Shown here piece by piece: positions 1 through 6,225 of a DNA stretch of 8,592 nt (position 1 is its first letter; the number at the start of each line of letters is the position of its first letter). Location of the stretch: the NCBI GenBank assembly GCA_020434085.1, contig JAGRBM010000233.1:1-8592 (forward strand), read 5' to 3'. The position numbers were made by a program, and so were the translations under genes. The notes beneath the pieces were generated by a model. It worked only from the letters and a program-made list of their open reading frames with translations, made no database searches and had not been told where the DNA came from. This stretch comes from Chrysiogenia bacterium. Its GTDB lineage: Bacteria > JAGRBM01.

Positions 1-163
1 CGTCCACGCTTGCGAGGAACACCATCTCGCGCGCCGCGAGGTAACCGCCCACGCGCGGGCTCATGCGGGGCTCGATCATGCGCGAGAGCGCACGGGCGGC
101 CTCGCGCACGCCGGCGCGTTGCTGTACGATGCGCTCTCCCTCGTGAAATGGATCATCGCTCAT
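1..163 (-). CDS. Pyridoxamine 5'-phosphate oxidase-like flavin protein, N-terminal part
   Basis: The minus strand reads from an ATG at 163-161 to the window edge without a stop, giving 54 residues that begin MSDDPFHEGERIVQQRAG. The opening 'FHEGE..VQ.RAGVREAA' followed by 'YLAAREMVFLASVD' resembles the N-terminus of PPOX-type split-barrel flavin-nucleotide-binding proteins. In that family an amphipathic helix precedes the first strand, which usually reads '[VL]LGSVD' and is followed by 'GRPWAS'. The catalytic and flavin-binding parts lie outside the window, so no substrate can be given. A GGGAG motif lies about 12 bases upstream of the start. The gene is divergent from the MATE gene across 76 bases. 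The family call rests on recall of the N-terminal pattern only; a different split-barrel protein is the main alternative. Confidence 0.6.
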   Translation of the reverse strand, partial: MSDDPFHEGERIVQQRAGVREAARALSRMIEPRMSPRVGGYLAAREMVFLASVD

Positions 164-187
164 GTGCTTTTGATTCTCCCGGGGGCC

Positions 188-206
188 GAAGCGATTCGCT
201 TCTTTT
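188..206 (+). promoter_or_regulatory. Inverted repeat with T-run in the divergent gap
   Basis: GAAGCG-ATT-CGCTTC (188-202) is a perfect 6-bp inverted repeat followed by TTTT (203-206). It lies in the 76-base gap between the PPOX-like gene and the MATE gene. It could be an operator for one or both divergent genes, or a short hairpin in the MATE leader. The stem is too short to call a terminator. No clear -35/-10 pair is visible in this gap. Confidence 0.3.
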
Positions 207-239
207 GCTCATCCAAGGAAGACGCAGCAGGATCACCAC

Positions 240-1565
240 GTGCTAGACAAAGACCGCGCCCGCACAATCTTGTCCCTGGCCCTGCCGATCATCGGCGGGA
301 TGGTCTCGCAGAACATTCTCAACCTCGTCGACACGGCGATGGTGGGGACGCTCGGCGATGCCTCGCTGGCCGCCGTGGGCATGGGCGGATTCTTGAGCTT
401 CATGTCCCAGGCCCTGCTCATGGGGCTCTCGGTGGGCGTGCAGGCACTGGCCGCCCGCCGCAAGGGCGAGGGCGCCGAGACCGAGATGGCCCTGCCCCTG
501 AACGGCGGGCTCATGGTCTCTCTGCTCTGCGGCGTGCCGCTCACCATTGCGCTCTGGTATGCCGCGCCCCACTTCTACCCCTGGCTCATCGATGACCCGG
601 GCGTTGTGGCCGAGGGGCTGCCCTACTACCGCGCGCGGATGCTGGCTTCGAGTTTTGTCGCCATGAACTTCTGCTTCCGCGGCTACTTCAACGGGGTGAG
701 CCGCTCGGGCCTCTACATGCGAACCCTCGTCATCATGCACATCTGCAACGTGGCCATCAGTTACTGCCTGATCTTCGGAAAGCTGGGCCTGCCGGAGCTG
801 GGCACCCAGGGAGCGGGCATCGGCACGGCCAGCGCCACGGTGATCGGCACGCTGACCTACGTGATCCTCGCCATGAAGCATGCCCGCCACGCGGGCTTCC
901 TGCGCGCCCGCCCGAGCGCCCAGACGCTGGGAAGGCTGCTGCGCCTGTCCATTCCCAGCGCGATCCAGACGCTGTTTTTCGCTTCGGGCCTGACCGCGCA
1001 GTTCTGGATCATCGGCCGCGTGGGCACGGCCGAGCTCGCGGCCGCCAACGTGCTCATCAATCTCATGCTCGTGCTCATCCTGCCGGGGATTGCCATGGGC
1101 ATTGCCGCGGCGAGCCTCGCCGGGCAGGCGCTTGGGCGCAAAGAGCCCGAAGAAGCCGTGCGCTGGGGCTGGGACGTGACCAAGCTCGCCGCCATGGTGC
1201 TGGGCGCGGTGGGACTTCCCATGATCGCGATCCCGCGCGTGCTGCTCTCGGGATTCATCCACGATCCGCAGACGCTCGAGCTCGCCGTCATTCCGCTCCA
1301 ACTCGTGGGCGCCATCCAGATCGTCGAGGCGCTGGGCCAGATCCTTCAGGGTGCGCTCCAGGGCGTGGGCGATACGCGCCGCGTGATGGTCGTCTCCATC
1401 CTCGCCCAGTGGGGGCTCTACCTGCCGGCGGCTTATGTGGTGGGCCCGATGCTCGGGTACGGGCTCATCGGGATCTGGGTGTGTTTTGCGCTCTACCGCC
1501 TGCTGCTGGCCGCCAGCTATGTGAAACTCTGGGCCGGGCGAAAGTGGCTGGGAATCGAGTTCTAG
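240..1565 (+). CDS. MATE family multidrug/cation antiporter
   Basis: A 441-residue inner-membrane protein of the usual length for multidrug and toxic compound extrusion transporters. These export cationic or amphipathic compounds in exchange for Na+ or H+. The sequence is hydrophobic throughout with about 12 predicted helices in two homologous halves of six. Family-typical segments are the N-terminal 'LALPIIGGMVSQNILNLVDT' (residues 13-32, with the conserved VDT), 'MVGTLG' (34-39), 'AARRKGEG' (71-78), 'RGYFNGVSRSGLYM' (147-160), 'GAGIGTASATVIG' (191-203), 'GQALGRKEPEEA' (295-306) and 'GALQGVGDTR' (371-380). The last two are the second-half counterparts of the loop motifs. The GTG start at 240 is chosen because the protein begins at the expected family N-terminus and AGGA (229-232) sits 7 bases upstream. 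The substrate and the subfamily (NorM or DinF-like) cannot be told from sequence. No transporter partner genes or clear regulator gene lie beside it. Confidence 0.93.
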   Translation: MLDKDRARTILSLALPIIGGMVSQNILNLVDTAMVGTLGDASLAAVGMGGFLSFMSQALLMGLSVGVQALAARRKGEGAETEMALPLNGGLMVSLLCGVPLTIALWYAAPHFYPWLIDDPGVVAEGLPYYRARMLASSFVAMNFCFRGYFNGVSRSGLYMRTLVIMHICNVAISYCLIFGKLGLPELGTQGAGIGTASATVIGTLTYVILAMKHARHAGFLRARPSAQTLGRLLRLSIPSAIQTLFFASGLTAQFWIIGRVGTAELAAANVLINLMLVLILPGIAMGIAAASLAGQALGRKEPEEAVRWGWDVTKLAAMVLGAVGLPMIAIPRVLLSGFIHDPQTLELAVIPLQLVGAIQIVEALGQILQGALQGVGDTRRVMVVSILAQWGLYLPAAYVVGPMLGYGLIGIWVCFALYRLLLAASYVKLWAGRKWLGIEF

Positions 1566-1680
1566 GCCGCTTCCAAATTGTTCTGGCGATTTCCCTCGCC
1601 GCGTGGGGCCTTGCTCCCTCCTTGTGTCATGAAGAATCTCGCCGACTGGCGGGGTTTGGTTTTGGGGCAGCAACCGCTTC

Positions 1681-1732
1681 GTGCTCCCCCGTCGCCGGGG
1701 GAGCTGTCCGGCAAAGCCGGACTGAGGGGGGC
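1681..1732. repeat. Two-hairpin palindromic repeat element, copy 1
   Basis: Two adjacent perfect hairpins: GCTCCCCCG (1683-1691) with CGGGGGAGC (1696-1704), 4-base loop; and GTCCGGC (1706-1712) with GCCGGAC (1716-1722), AAA loop. The unit ends in TGAGGGGGGC. A second copy with the same start (GTGCTCCCCC) and the same end (TGAGGGGGGC) lies at 2841-2905. The second hairpin differs by a compensated base pair (T-A here, C-G there). This is the layout of REP-like or small palindromic elements dispersed in GC-rich genomes. Confidence 0.75.
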
Positions 1733-1736
1733 ATTC

Positions 1737-1820
1737 GGCCCTCCTTGGCTGAAACTTCGGAGGGCCCGTAATGGCGCCCCCATCTGGCCTTCGGCCATCT
1801 TCCCCCGACCGCGTGGGAAG
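1737..1820. repeat. Further inverted repeats, opposite orientation to copy 1
   Basis: GGCCCTCC (1737-1744) pairs with GGAGGGCC (1759-1766). Then TGGCC-TTC-GGCCA (1785-1797) and CTTCCC (1799-1804) with GGGAAG (1815-1820) follow a GCGCCCCC run. Read on the minus strand, the last two hairpins give the same order as the 1681 element (long C/G hairpin, short hairpin, G-run). It therefore looks like a diverged relative placed head-to-head with copy 1. The middle stem lies between them. Confidence 0.5.
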
Positions 1821-1862
1821 AGCGGATCGGTGCGCGCTGCCGCGCGAGAGTTCTTGCCCACT

Positions 1863-3185
1863 TTACGGCGGCGCCCTGACGGCCGCCTCGGCGCCTGAAC
1901 GGTTTTCGATGTGTTGTTCGTGTTCTTTGATGATTGCTTTCGGCATCCCCGGCCAGCTTTCCGCGCCGCTCAGCGGCGTGAAGGCCGCGGCCGCTTCCAC
2001 ACCGTGGGTGCGCGCAAGCAGCACGCGGTAAAGGCGCGAGGCCCATTTCAGGCGGCTCTTCTCGCCCCCTTCGTGGCGGACCTGGTAGAGGGCGTTGCAC
2101 AGTGCCATCGCAACCGGCAGGCACATGCTTCGCGCACGCATGGGGCCCTTCTTCGTGGGAATGGGCGGCGCCGGAGAGAGGCGGTCGAAGAGGTTTGCCT
2201 CGCGCGAGAGTTTTCCAAACAGCTCACGCGGGCTTCTTGCGCCCATCACCATCCCCAGCCACCAGTTAGCCCGGCGCAGGCAGGCCTCGATCACATCGGG
2301 AGCGTTCCTCTCGATCACCCGGTTTCGAACGAGCGCTGCGCGAATGAAGACGGCCCTTCCCGCCTCGGACTTCGGCGCGGCAGCGTCGGCTTCCTGCCCG
2401 CGCAGGTGCTTGATCTCCACCTCGCTGCAGTGCGCGAAGGGGCGCTCTTCGGGAAGCGCGCACCCGCCGCGCGCGCGTCGCTGCTGGAAACGCGCCCGCA
2501 GGCGCTCCTCGTAGCGGAACAGACGGCAGGCCGCCTCGAAGGAAATGTCGGGATCGTGGCAGTCGCACAGCAGGGTCAGCTCGGCACGGCAGTATTCCCG
2601 CAGCGTCAGGACAAAAAGGTGCGCCGGAGAGAAGACACCTTCGAGACGAACCAGTTCGATGGGGAGCCATTGCTCCAGAAATTCCAGCGTCAGTTGCTGG
2701 GGCGAGGAGAGCTGCGCGAGTTTGAGAAGGTGCTCGTGCTCGACCTCATCGATCGCCATCGGCGCCAGTTCGGGCAGTGGCCAGGGACCGGCGTTCTGGA
2801 ACTGGGTAAACTCGTCGTCGAACGACGAGTTCTCCTCGTGGTGCTCCCCCCGCTGGCGGGGGGAGCTGCCCGGCGCAGCGTGAGCGGAGCCGGGCTGAGG
2901 GGGGCCGGGCTTGGAAGAGGGGGAAGAGTCGGTACCGGCATTTCTCCCGCTCCCGCCCTCCGGGCACCCTCTCCCGCTGGGAGAGGGGAACTCCTCCTCA
3001 ACGCCCTCCGCGCCCCCGAGCAAAGACCCCGGATCCTCCAGCAGCTGCGCCTCGATTCCGTCGTAGAGCGCCAGTACCCGCTCGCAGTAATCGGCATCCG
3101 GCGCCGCCGCCAACTCCCGCCCGCGCGCCCGCAGCTTGCCCGCGCGCGCCGCGCGCGCCTCCATTTCCGCCATTGTGACAGCCAT
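1863..3185 (-). CDS. Uncharacterised 440-residue protein with a repeat-derived linker
   Basis: I do not recognise the family. The ATG at 3185 is chosen over an in-frame ATG at 3227 because a perfect AGGAGG (3196-3191) lies 5 bases upstream. Residues 1-60 are Ala/Arg/Glu-rich and helical ('AARAGKLRARGRELAAAP'). Residues 66-118 are low-complexity Pro/Ser/Gly ('PSPSGRG', 'SSPSSKPGPPQPG'), encoded by palindromic repeats. Residues 125-430 look like a soluble, mostly helical domain with several Cys (C199, C207, C209, C220) and conserved-looking stretches such as 'LREYCRAELTLLCDCHDPD' and 'RRANWWLGMVMGARSP'. No signal peptide, membrane segment or known catalytic motif is visible. The strong ribosome site and coherent protein-like composition argue it is real, despite a long open frame on the other strand. 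It is divergent from the dehydrogenase gene and convergent with the MATE gene; neither suggests a role. Confidence 0.72.
   Translation of the reverse strand: MAVTMAEMEARAARAGKLRARGRELAAAPDADYCERVLALYDGIEAQLLEDPGSLLGGAEGVEEEFPSPSGRGCPEGGSGRNAGTDSSPSSKPGPPQPGSAHAAPGSSPRQRGEHHEENSSFDDEFTQFQNAGPWPLPELAPMAIDEVEHEHLLKLAQLSSPQQLTLEFLEQWLPIELVRLEGVFSPAHLFVLTLREYCRAELTLLCDCHDPDISFEAACRLFRYEERLRARFQQRRARGGCALPEERPFAHCSEVEIKHLRGQEADAAAPKSEAGRAVFIRAALVRNRVIERNAPDVIEACLRRANWWLGMVMGARSPRELFGKLSREANLFDRLSPAPPIPTKKGPMRARSMCLPVAMALCNALYQVRHEGGEKSRLKWASRLYRVLLARTHGVEAAAAFTPLSGAESWPGMPKAIIKEHEQHIENRSGAEAAVRAPP
2809..2831. repeat. 10-bp inverted repeat inside the unknown gene
   Basis: AACTCGTCGT (2809-2818) and ACGACGAGTT (2822-2831) are perfect inverted arms around CGA. 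On the minus strand the unit is read as part of 'NSSFDDEF'. It sits 9 bases from the copy-2 palindromic repeat, at the downstream edge of the low-complexity linker. Confidence 0.6.
2841..2905. repeat. Two-hairpin palindromic repeat element, copy 2, in coding sequence
   Basis: Same layout as the element at 1681: GCTCCCCCCG (2843-2852) with CGGGGGGAGC (2857-2866), then GCCCGGC (2868-2874) with GCCGGGC (2889-2895) around a longer loop, ending TGAGGGGGGC (2896-2905). It lies within the 440-residue gene, in frame and without stops on the minus strand. There it is translated as part of the Pro/Ser-rich linker. Confidence 0.75.
2967..2987. repeat. CCCTCTCCC/GGGAGAGGG palindrome in coding sequence
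   Basis: CCCTCTCCC (2967-2975), loop GCT, GGGAGAGGG (2979-2987). It is translated on the minus strand as 'FPSPSGRG', the usual product when this common palindrome type falls in a reading frame. It marks the N-terminal edge of the linker in the unknown protein. Confidence 0.65.
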
Positions 3186-3190
3186 GGGGC

Positions 3191-3196
3191 CCTCCT
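3191..3196 (-). promoter_or_regulatory. Ribosome binding site fixing the start of the unknown gene
   Basis: On the minus strand AGGAGG is followed by GCCCC and ATG (3185). This near-ideal site decides in favour of the 440-residue start over the upstream in-frame ATG at 3227. Confidence 0.75.
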
Positions 3197-3304
3197 GCTC
3201 CGCAATGGCCCACGCCTGCCAGCGCAAACGGGACCCTCAGCCTACACAGGCAGGGTATCGGAGGGGTGTGACATCCGGCGACATTGGCCCCGGGTATTTT
3301 TTTC

Positions 3305-3320
3305 TGGAACGGACGTTCCA
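3305..3320. promoter_or_regulatory. 16-bp palindromic operator candidate
   Basis: TGGAACG-GA-CGTTCCA is a perfect 7-bp inverted repeat around a 2-base centre, in the divergent gap between the unknown gene and the dehydrogenase. Its right arm coincides with the -35 position of the predicted dehydrogenase promoter, a typical repressor position. The half-site spacing and size fit a TetR-family operator. The core GAAC-N4-GTTC also matches the Gram-positive-type LexA box except at one outer base. No regulator gene is next to it, so the binding protein is unknown. Confidence 0.55.
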
Positions 3321-3343
3321 CCAGCGGTTTTTTCTGATATGAT
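3315..3343 (+). promoter_or_regulatory. Predicted promoter of the dehydrogenase gene
   Basis: An extended -10 is present: TG (3335-3336), one base, then TATGAT (3338-3343). Seventeen bases upstream lies a weak -35, GTTCCA (3315-3320). An extended -10 can compensate for a poor -35 in sigma-70-type promoters. The leader would be about 60 bases and contains two short hairpins, CCCGCG/CGCGGG (3346-3361) and GCCCC/GGGGC (3363-3381), before the ribosome site. Confidence 0.5.
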
Positions 3344-3411
3344 GCCCCGCGTCACCGCGGGAGCCCCCGGAGCAATGGGGCCCTGCAGGTTCAATCTCTG
3401 GAGGCACAAGC

Positions 3412-4236
3412 ATGAAGAATCTCAAGGGCCGCGTTGCGGTCGTGACCGGAGCGGCCAGCGGTATCGGGCGGGCGACCTCCGTCGCACTCGCGCGCGAGGG
3501 CTGCGACCTGGCCATCACCGATGTGAACGAAGCCGGGCTCAAGGAAACGGCGAAGATGATCGCGGCACTCGGCCGCAAGGTCTCGACCCACGTGGTCGAC
3601 GTTGCCAGCAAGTCCCAGATGAAGGCGCTGCCCAAGGCCGTCATTGCCGAGCACGGCCACGTCCATATCGTCGTGAACAATGCGGGCGTCTCAGTCACCG
3701 CCCCCTTCGAGCATCACAGCATCGAAGACTTCGAGTGGATCATGGGCATCAACCTCTGGGGCGTGGTCTACGGCTGCAAATTCTTCCTGCCCTACATCCA
3801 GAAAGAGGACGAGGGCCACATCGTCAATATCTCCAGCGTGTTCGGCATCATCGGCCTTCCCTCGCAGAGTTCCTACGCGGCGACCAAGTTTGCCGTGCGC
3901 GGTTTCAGTGAGTCGCTGCGCACCGAACTGGCCCCGCAACACATCGGCGTCACCAGCATCCACCCGGGCGGCGTGAACACCAACATCGTCAAGAGCTCGC
4001 GCTTCGTCGACGCCCAGGAAACCGGCGCCAAACGCAAGATCGAAAAAATGTTCGAGCAGCGCGCGATCTCCCCCGATGAGGCGGCAAAAGAAATCGTCGA
4101 CGGCATCAAGAAGAACAAGGCCCGCGTACTGATTACGCGCGAAAGCCACGTCATCGACACATTCAAGCGCCTCTTCCCGGTTGGCACCAACCGCATGGTG
4201 GAGTTCTTCCAGGAACGGATGGGAATGGGAATCTGA
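3412..4236 (+). CDS. Classical short-chain dehydrogenase/reductase (SDR)
   Basis: A 274-residue cytosolic oxidoreductase with a Rossmann fold, expected to interconvert an alcohol and a ketone using NAD(P). All classical SDR marks are present: glycine-rich TGAASGIG (12-19), D63 contacting the adenine, NNAG (89-92), N114, and the catalytic S142, Y155 and K159 in 'YAATK', followed by 'PGGVNT' (185-190). D37 at the end of the second strand suggests preference for NAD(H) over NADP(H); this follows from family rules and was not tested. The C-terminus beyond residue 235 is longer than in a minimal 250-residue SDR and basic. GGAGG (3400-3404) lies 7 bases before the ATG. It is transcribed alone, from a palindrome-covered promoter to a strong terminator. 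The substrate cannot be assigned; acetoin-, steroid- or hydroxyacyl-type SDRs are all possible. Confidence 0.93.
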   Translation: MKNLKGRVAVVTGAASGIGRATSVALAREGCDLAITDVNEAGLKETAKMIAALGRKVSTHVVDVASKSQMKALPKAVIAEHGHVHIVVNNAGVSVTAPFEHHSIEDFEWIMGINLWGVVYGCKFFLPYIQKEDEGHIVNISSVFGIIGLPSQSSYAATKFAVRGFSESLRTELAPQHIGVTSIHPGGVNTNIVKSSRFVDAQETGAKRKIEKMFEQRAISPDEAAKEIVDGIKKNKARVLITRESHVIDTFKRLFPVGTNRMVEFFQERMGMGI

Positions 4237-4269
4237 TCGCGGGGTCCAGGAACAGAACCGTTACAGCTA

Positions 4270-4300
4270 GGCGGCTCCCGGTGGGAGCCGCCTCTTCTTT
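4270..4300 (+). terminator. Intrinsic terminator of the dehydrogenase gene
   Basis: GGCGGCTCCC (4270-4279), loop GGT, GGGAGCCGCC (4283-4292): a perfect 10-bp GC-rich stem followed by TCTTCTTT. It lies between the two convergent genes. On the minus strand the stem is not followed by a T-run but could still slow kup transcripts. Confidence 0.88.
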
Positions 4301-4302
4301 GC

Positions 4303-6195
4303 CTACAAATCCACCTGCACGCCGATTTCCAGCACGCGCCCGGCGGGGATGCCGAAGAACGCGGTGGCCGGCAGCGCATTTCGTGACATGAGCGAGAACA
4401 GGCGTTCGCGCCAGAGCGCCATTCCCGGACGCTTGGTCGCGCGAAGGGTCTCACGCCCGAGCAGGAAGGTGCTCTTGTCCACCTCGATGTCGAAGCCCTG
4501 CTTGCGCGCAATGGCAAAAAGCTGGCTGACGTCCGGGCGCTCGAGATACCCGTAGCGGGCGATCATCCCGAAGAAATCCTTGCCCAGATCGGTGACGATC
4601 ACACGCTCCTCATCTGTCAGGTAGGGACGCGGCATCGTCTCAATTGTCAGGAACACGACGCGCTCGTGCAGGACGCGGTTGAGTTTGTAGTTGTGCAACA
4701 GCGAGACCGGGGTGCCGCCCGAGTAACCCGTCATCACGATCGCCGTGCCGGGGACGCGGGCAGGCTTTTCTTCTTCGACACTGAAGAGGAAGTCGTGGAA
4801 GGGAATCGTGCGTTCCTGCAGCCGCTCGCCCAGGATCTCGCGGCCGCGCTTCCAGGTCGCCATCGAAATGTAGACAACCGCCGCGATCAGGATCGGGAAC
4901 CAGCCGCCGTGGAAGAACTTGAGCGCGTTGGCCCCGAAGAAGGCGCCGTCGACAATCAAAAATCCCGTCGTCAGGACAATTACTACCGGCAGCGACCAGT
5001 TCCACAATCCGCGCATCGCCACGGCGGCGAGGATCGAGGTAATCACCATCGTCGTCGTCACCGCGATGCCGTAGGCCGCGGCCAGGTTGGCCGAGGTGTG
5101 GAAGTTCAGCACCAGCCAGATCGTCAGCGCCAGCAGCACCCAGTTCACGCGCGGCAGGTAGATCTGCCCCATGGTGTGCTCGGAGGTGTGGCGCACTTCG
5201 AAGCGCGGCAGGTAGCCCATCTGCACCGCCTGGCTGGTCAGCGAGAAGGCCCCGGTGATCACCGCCTGCGAGGCGATGATCGTCGCCACCGTGGCAATGC
5301 CCACCAGCGGGTAGAGCGCCCAGCCCGGTGCCATGAGATAGAAGGGGTTGCTCGCGGCCTCGGGGTTGCTGAGCAGCAGCGCGCCCTGGCCGAAGTAGTT
5401 GATGAGCAGCGAGGGAAGCACGACGGTGAACCAGGCCAGCCGGATCGGGTTGGCGCCGAAGTGGCCCATGTCGGCATAAAGCGCCTCGCCGCCGGTCACA
5501 ACGAGCACGACGGCGCCCAGCACCGTCGCGCCGTGCCAGCCGTTGTGGGCAAAGAACTCGATCCCGTAGAGCGGATTTGCTGCCTGGAGGATCGCCGGGT
5601 TCTGGATGATCTGGGGAATGCCCAGCGCAGCGAGCACCACGAACCAGAGCAGGGTAAGGGGCGCGAAGATGACGCCGACGCCCGCCGTGCCGCGATACTG
5701 GAAGAGAAACAGAAACACCAGAATCACAATGGTGATGGGATCGACGTAGGGATCGAATACCGGGGTTGCGACGCTCAGGCCCTCGATGGCACTCAGCACG
5801 GAAATAGCGGGCGTAATCACCCCATCGCCGTAGAGCAGCGCCGCGCCGAACAGGCCAAGCGCGATGAGCACGGGTTTGACGTATTTGCCGCTTCCCGCCG
5901 GTGAGCGCGTCGCCAGCACCATGAGGGCCAGGATGCCGCCCTCGCCCTCGTGATCGGCGCGCAGGATAAAGACGAGGTATTTGATGCTGATGATCAGGAC
6001 GAGCGCCCAGAAGATCAGTGAGAGGATTCCCAGCACGTTTTCGGGGGCGACGTGCACGCTGTGCGGGCCGTTAAAGCACTCGCGCAGAGCGTAGAGCGGG
6101 CTCGTGCCGATGTCGCCGTAAACGACGCCGAGCGCCGTATAGGCCAGCAGCGGCAGGGCCGGCGACTTGGGAGTCTCGGAAGATTCAGCATCCAT
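4303..6195 (-). CDS. kup: Kup-type potassium uptake permease
   Basis: A 630-residue low-affinity K+/H+ symporter of the inner membrane, KUP/HAK/KT family, close to the usual length (E. coli Kup is 622). Diagnostic segments are GVVYGDIGTSPLYA (23-36), 'ADHEGEGGILAL' (80-91), 'GDGVITPAISVLSAIEG' (123-139) and 'GGEALYADMGHFG' (236-248). They contain the acidic residues D28, D124 and E238, corresponding to charged transport residues known in E. coli Kup. About 12 membrane helices occupy residues 18-450; the hydrophilic C-terminal domain (about 455-630) is cytosolic as in the family. The ATG at 6195 gives the standard family N-terminus. The upstream site (AGGGGA, about 8 bases away) is moderate. 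It starts 30 bases after the hydratase stop and is probably the last gene of an efp-hydratase-kup transcript. No kdp or trk genes, K+-sensing riboswitch or obvious own promoter is visible. Confidence 0.95.
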   Translation of the reverse strand: MDAESSETPKSPALPLLAYTALGVVYGDIGTSPLYALRECFNGPHSVHVAPENVLGILSLIFWALVLIISIKYLVFILRADHEGEGGILALMVLATRSPAGSGKYVKPVLIALGLFGAALLYGDGVITPAISVLSAIEGLSVATPVFDPYVDPITIVILVFLFLFQYRGTAGVGVIFAPLTLLWFVVLAALGIPQIIQNPAILQAANPLYGIEFFAHNGWHGATVLGAVVLVVTGGEALYADMGHFGANPIRLAWFTVVLPSLLINYFGQGALLLSNPEAASNPFYLMAPGWALYPLVGIATVATIIASQAVITGAFSLTSQAVQMGYLPRFEVRHTSEHTMGQIYLPRVNWVLLALTIWLVLNFHTSANLAAAYGIAVTTTMVITSILAAVAMRGLWNWSLPVVIVLTTGFLIVDGAFFGANALKFFHGGWFPILIAAVVYISMATWKRGREILGERLQERTIPFHDFLFSVEEEKPARVPGTAIVMTGYSGGTPVSLLHNYKLNRVLHERVVFLTIETMPRPYLTDEERVIVTDLGKDFFGMIARYGYLERPDVSQLFAIARKQGFDIEVDKSTFLLGRETLRATKRPGMALWRERLFSLMSRNALPATAFFGIPAGRVLEIGVQVDL

Positions 6196-6225
6196 TGGTC
6201 TGTCCCCTGATTTGGTGTGGACTGC

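Larger units (their letters stand above)
1566..1862. other. Gene-free stretch with a palindromic repeat cluster
   Basis: There are 297 bases between the MATE stop and the stop of the minus-strand 440-residue gene, so the two genes converge here. No open frame in it looks like a protein. The first half (1566-1680) holds no clear structure; I see no classic hairpin-plus-T-run terminator for either gene. The second half holds three successive inverted-repeat units (1681-1732, 1737-1766, 1785-1820), described separately. These may serve as transcript ends. Confidence 0.7.

Noticed and set aside
1627-1640. 13-base match CATGAAGAATCTC between the intergenic region and the dehydrogenase start (3411)
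   Set aside because: There is no further similarity on either side; probably chance, and there is no ribosome site before the intergenic copy.
243-1673. Long minus-strand open frame antisense to the MATE gene
   Set aside because: Its translation is His/Arg/Glu/Gln-rich low-complexity sequence, the usual mirror of a hydrophobic membrane protein in a GC-rich genome; the plus strand has clear MATE motifs.
3295-3303. T-run before the operator palindrome as a terminator
   Set aside because: No stable stem precedes it, and no gene on the plus strand would end there.
1911-3911. 666-codon plus-strand open frame across the unknown gene and into the dehydrogenase
   Set aside because: It runs out of frame into the certain SDR gene, has no ribosome site, and its composition is typical of an antisense shadow; the minus-strand gene has a perfect AGGAGG start.
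4666-5904. 412-codon plus-strand open frame opposite kup
   Set aside because: It is antisense to an unmistakable permease and has charged, repetitive shadow composition.
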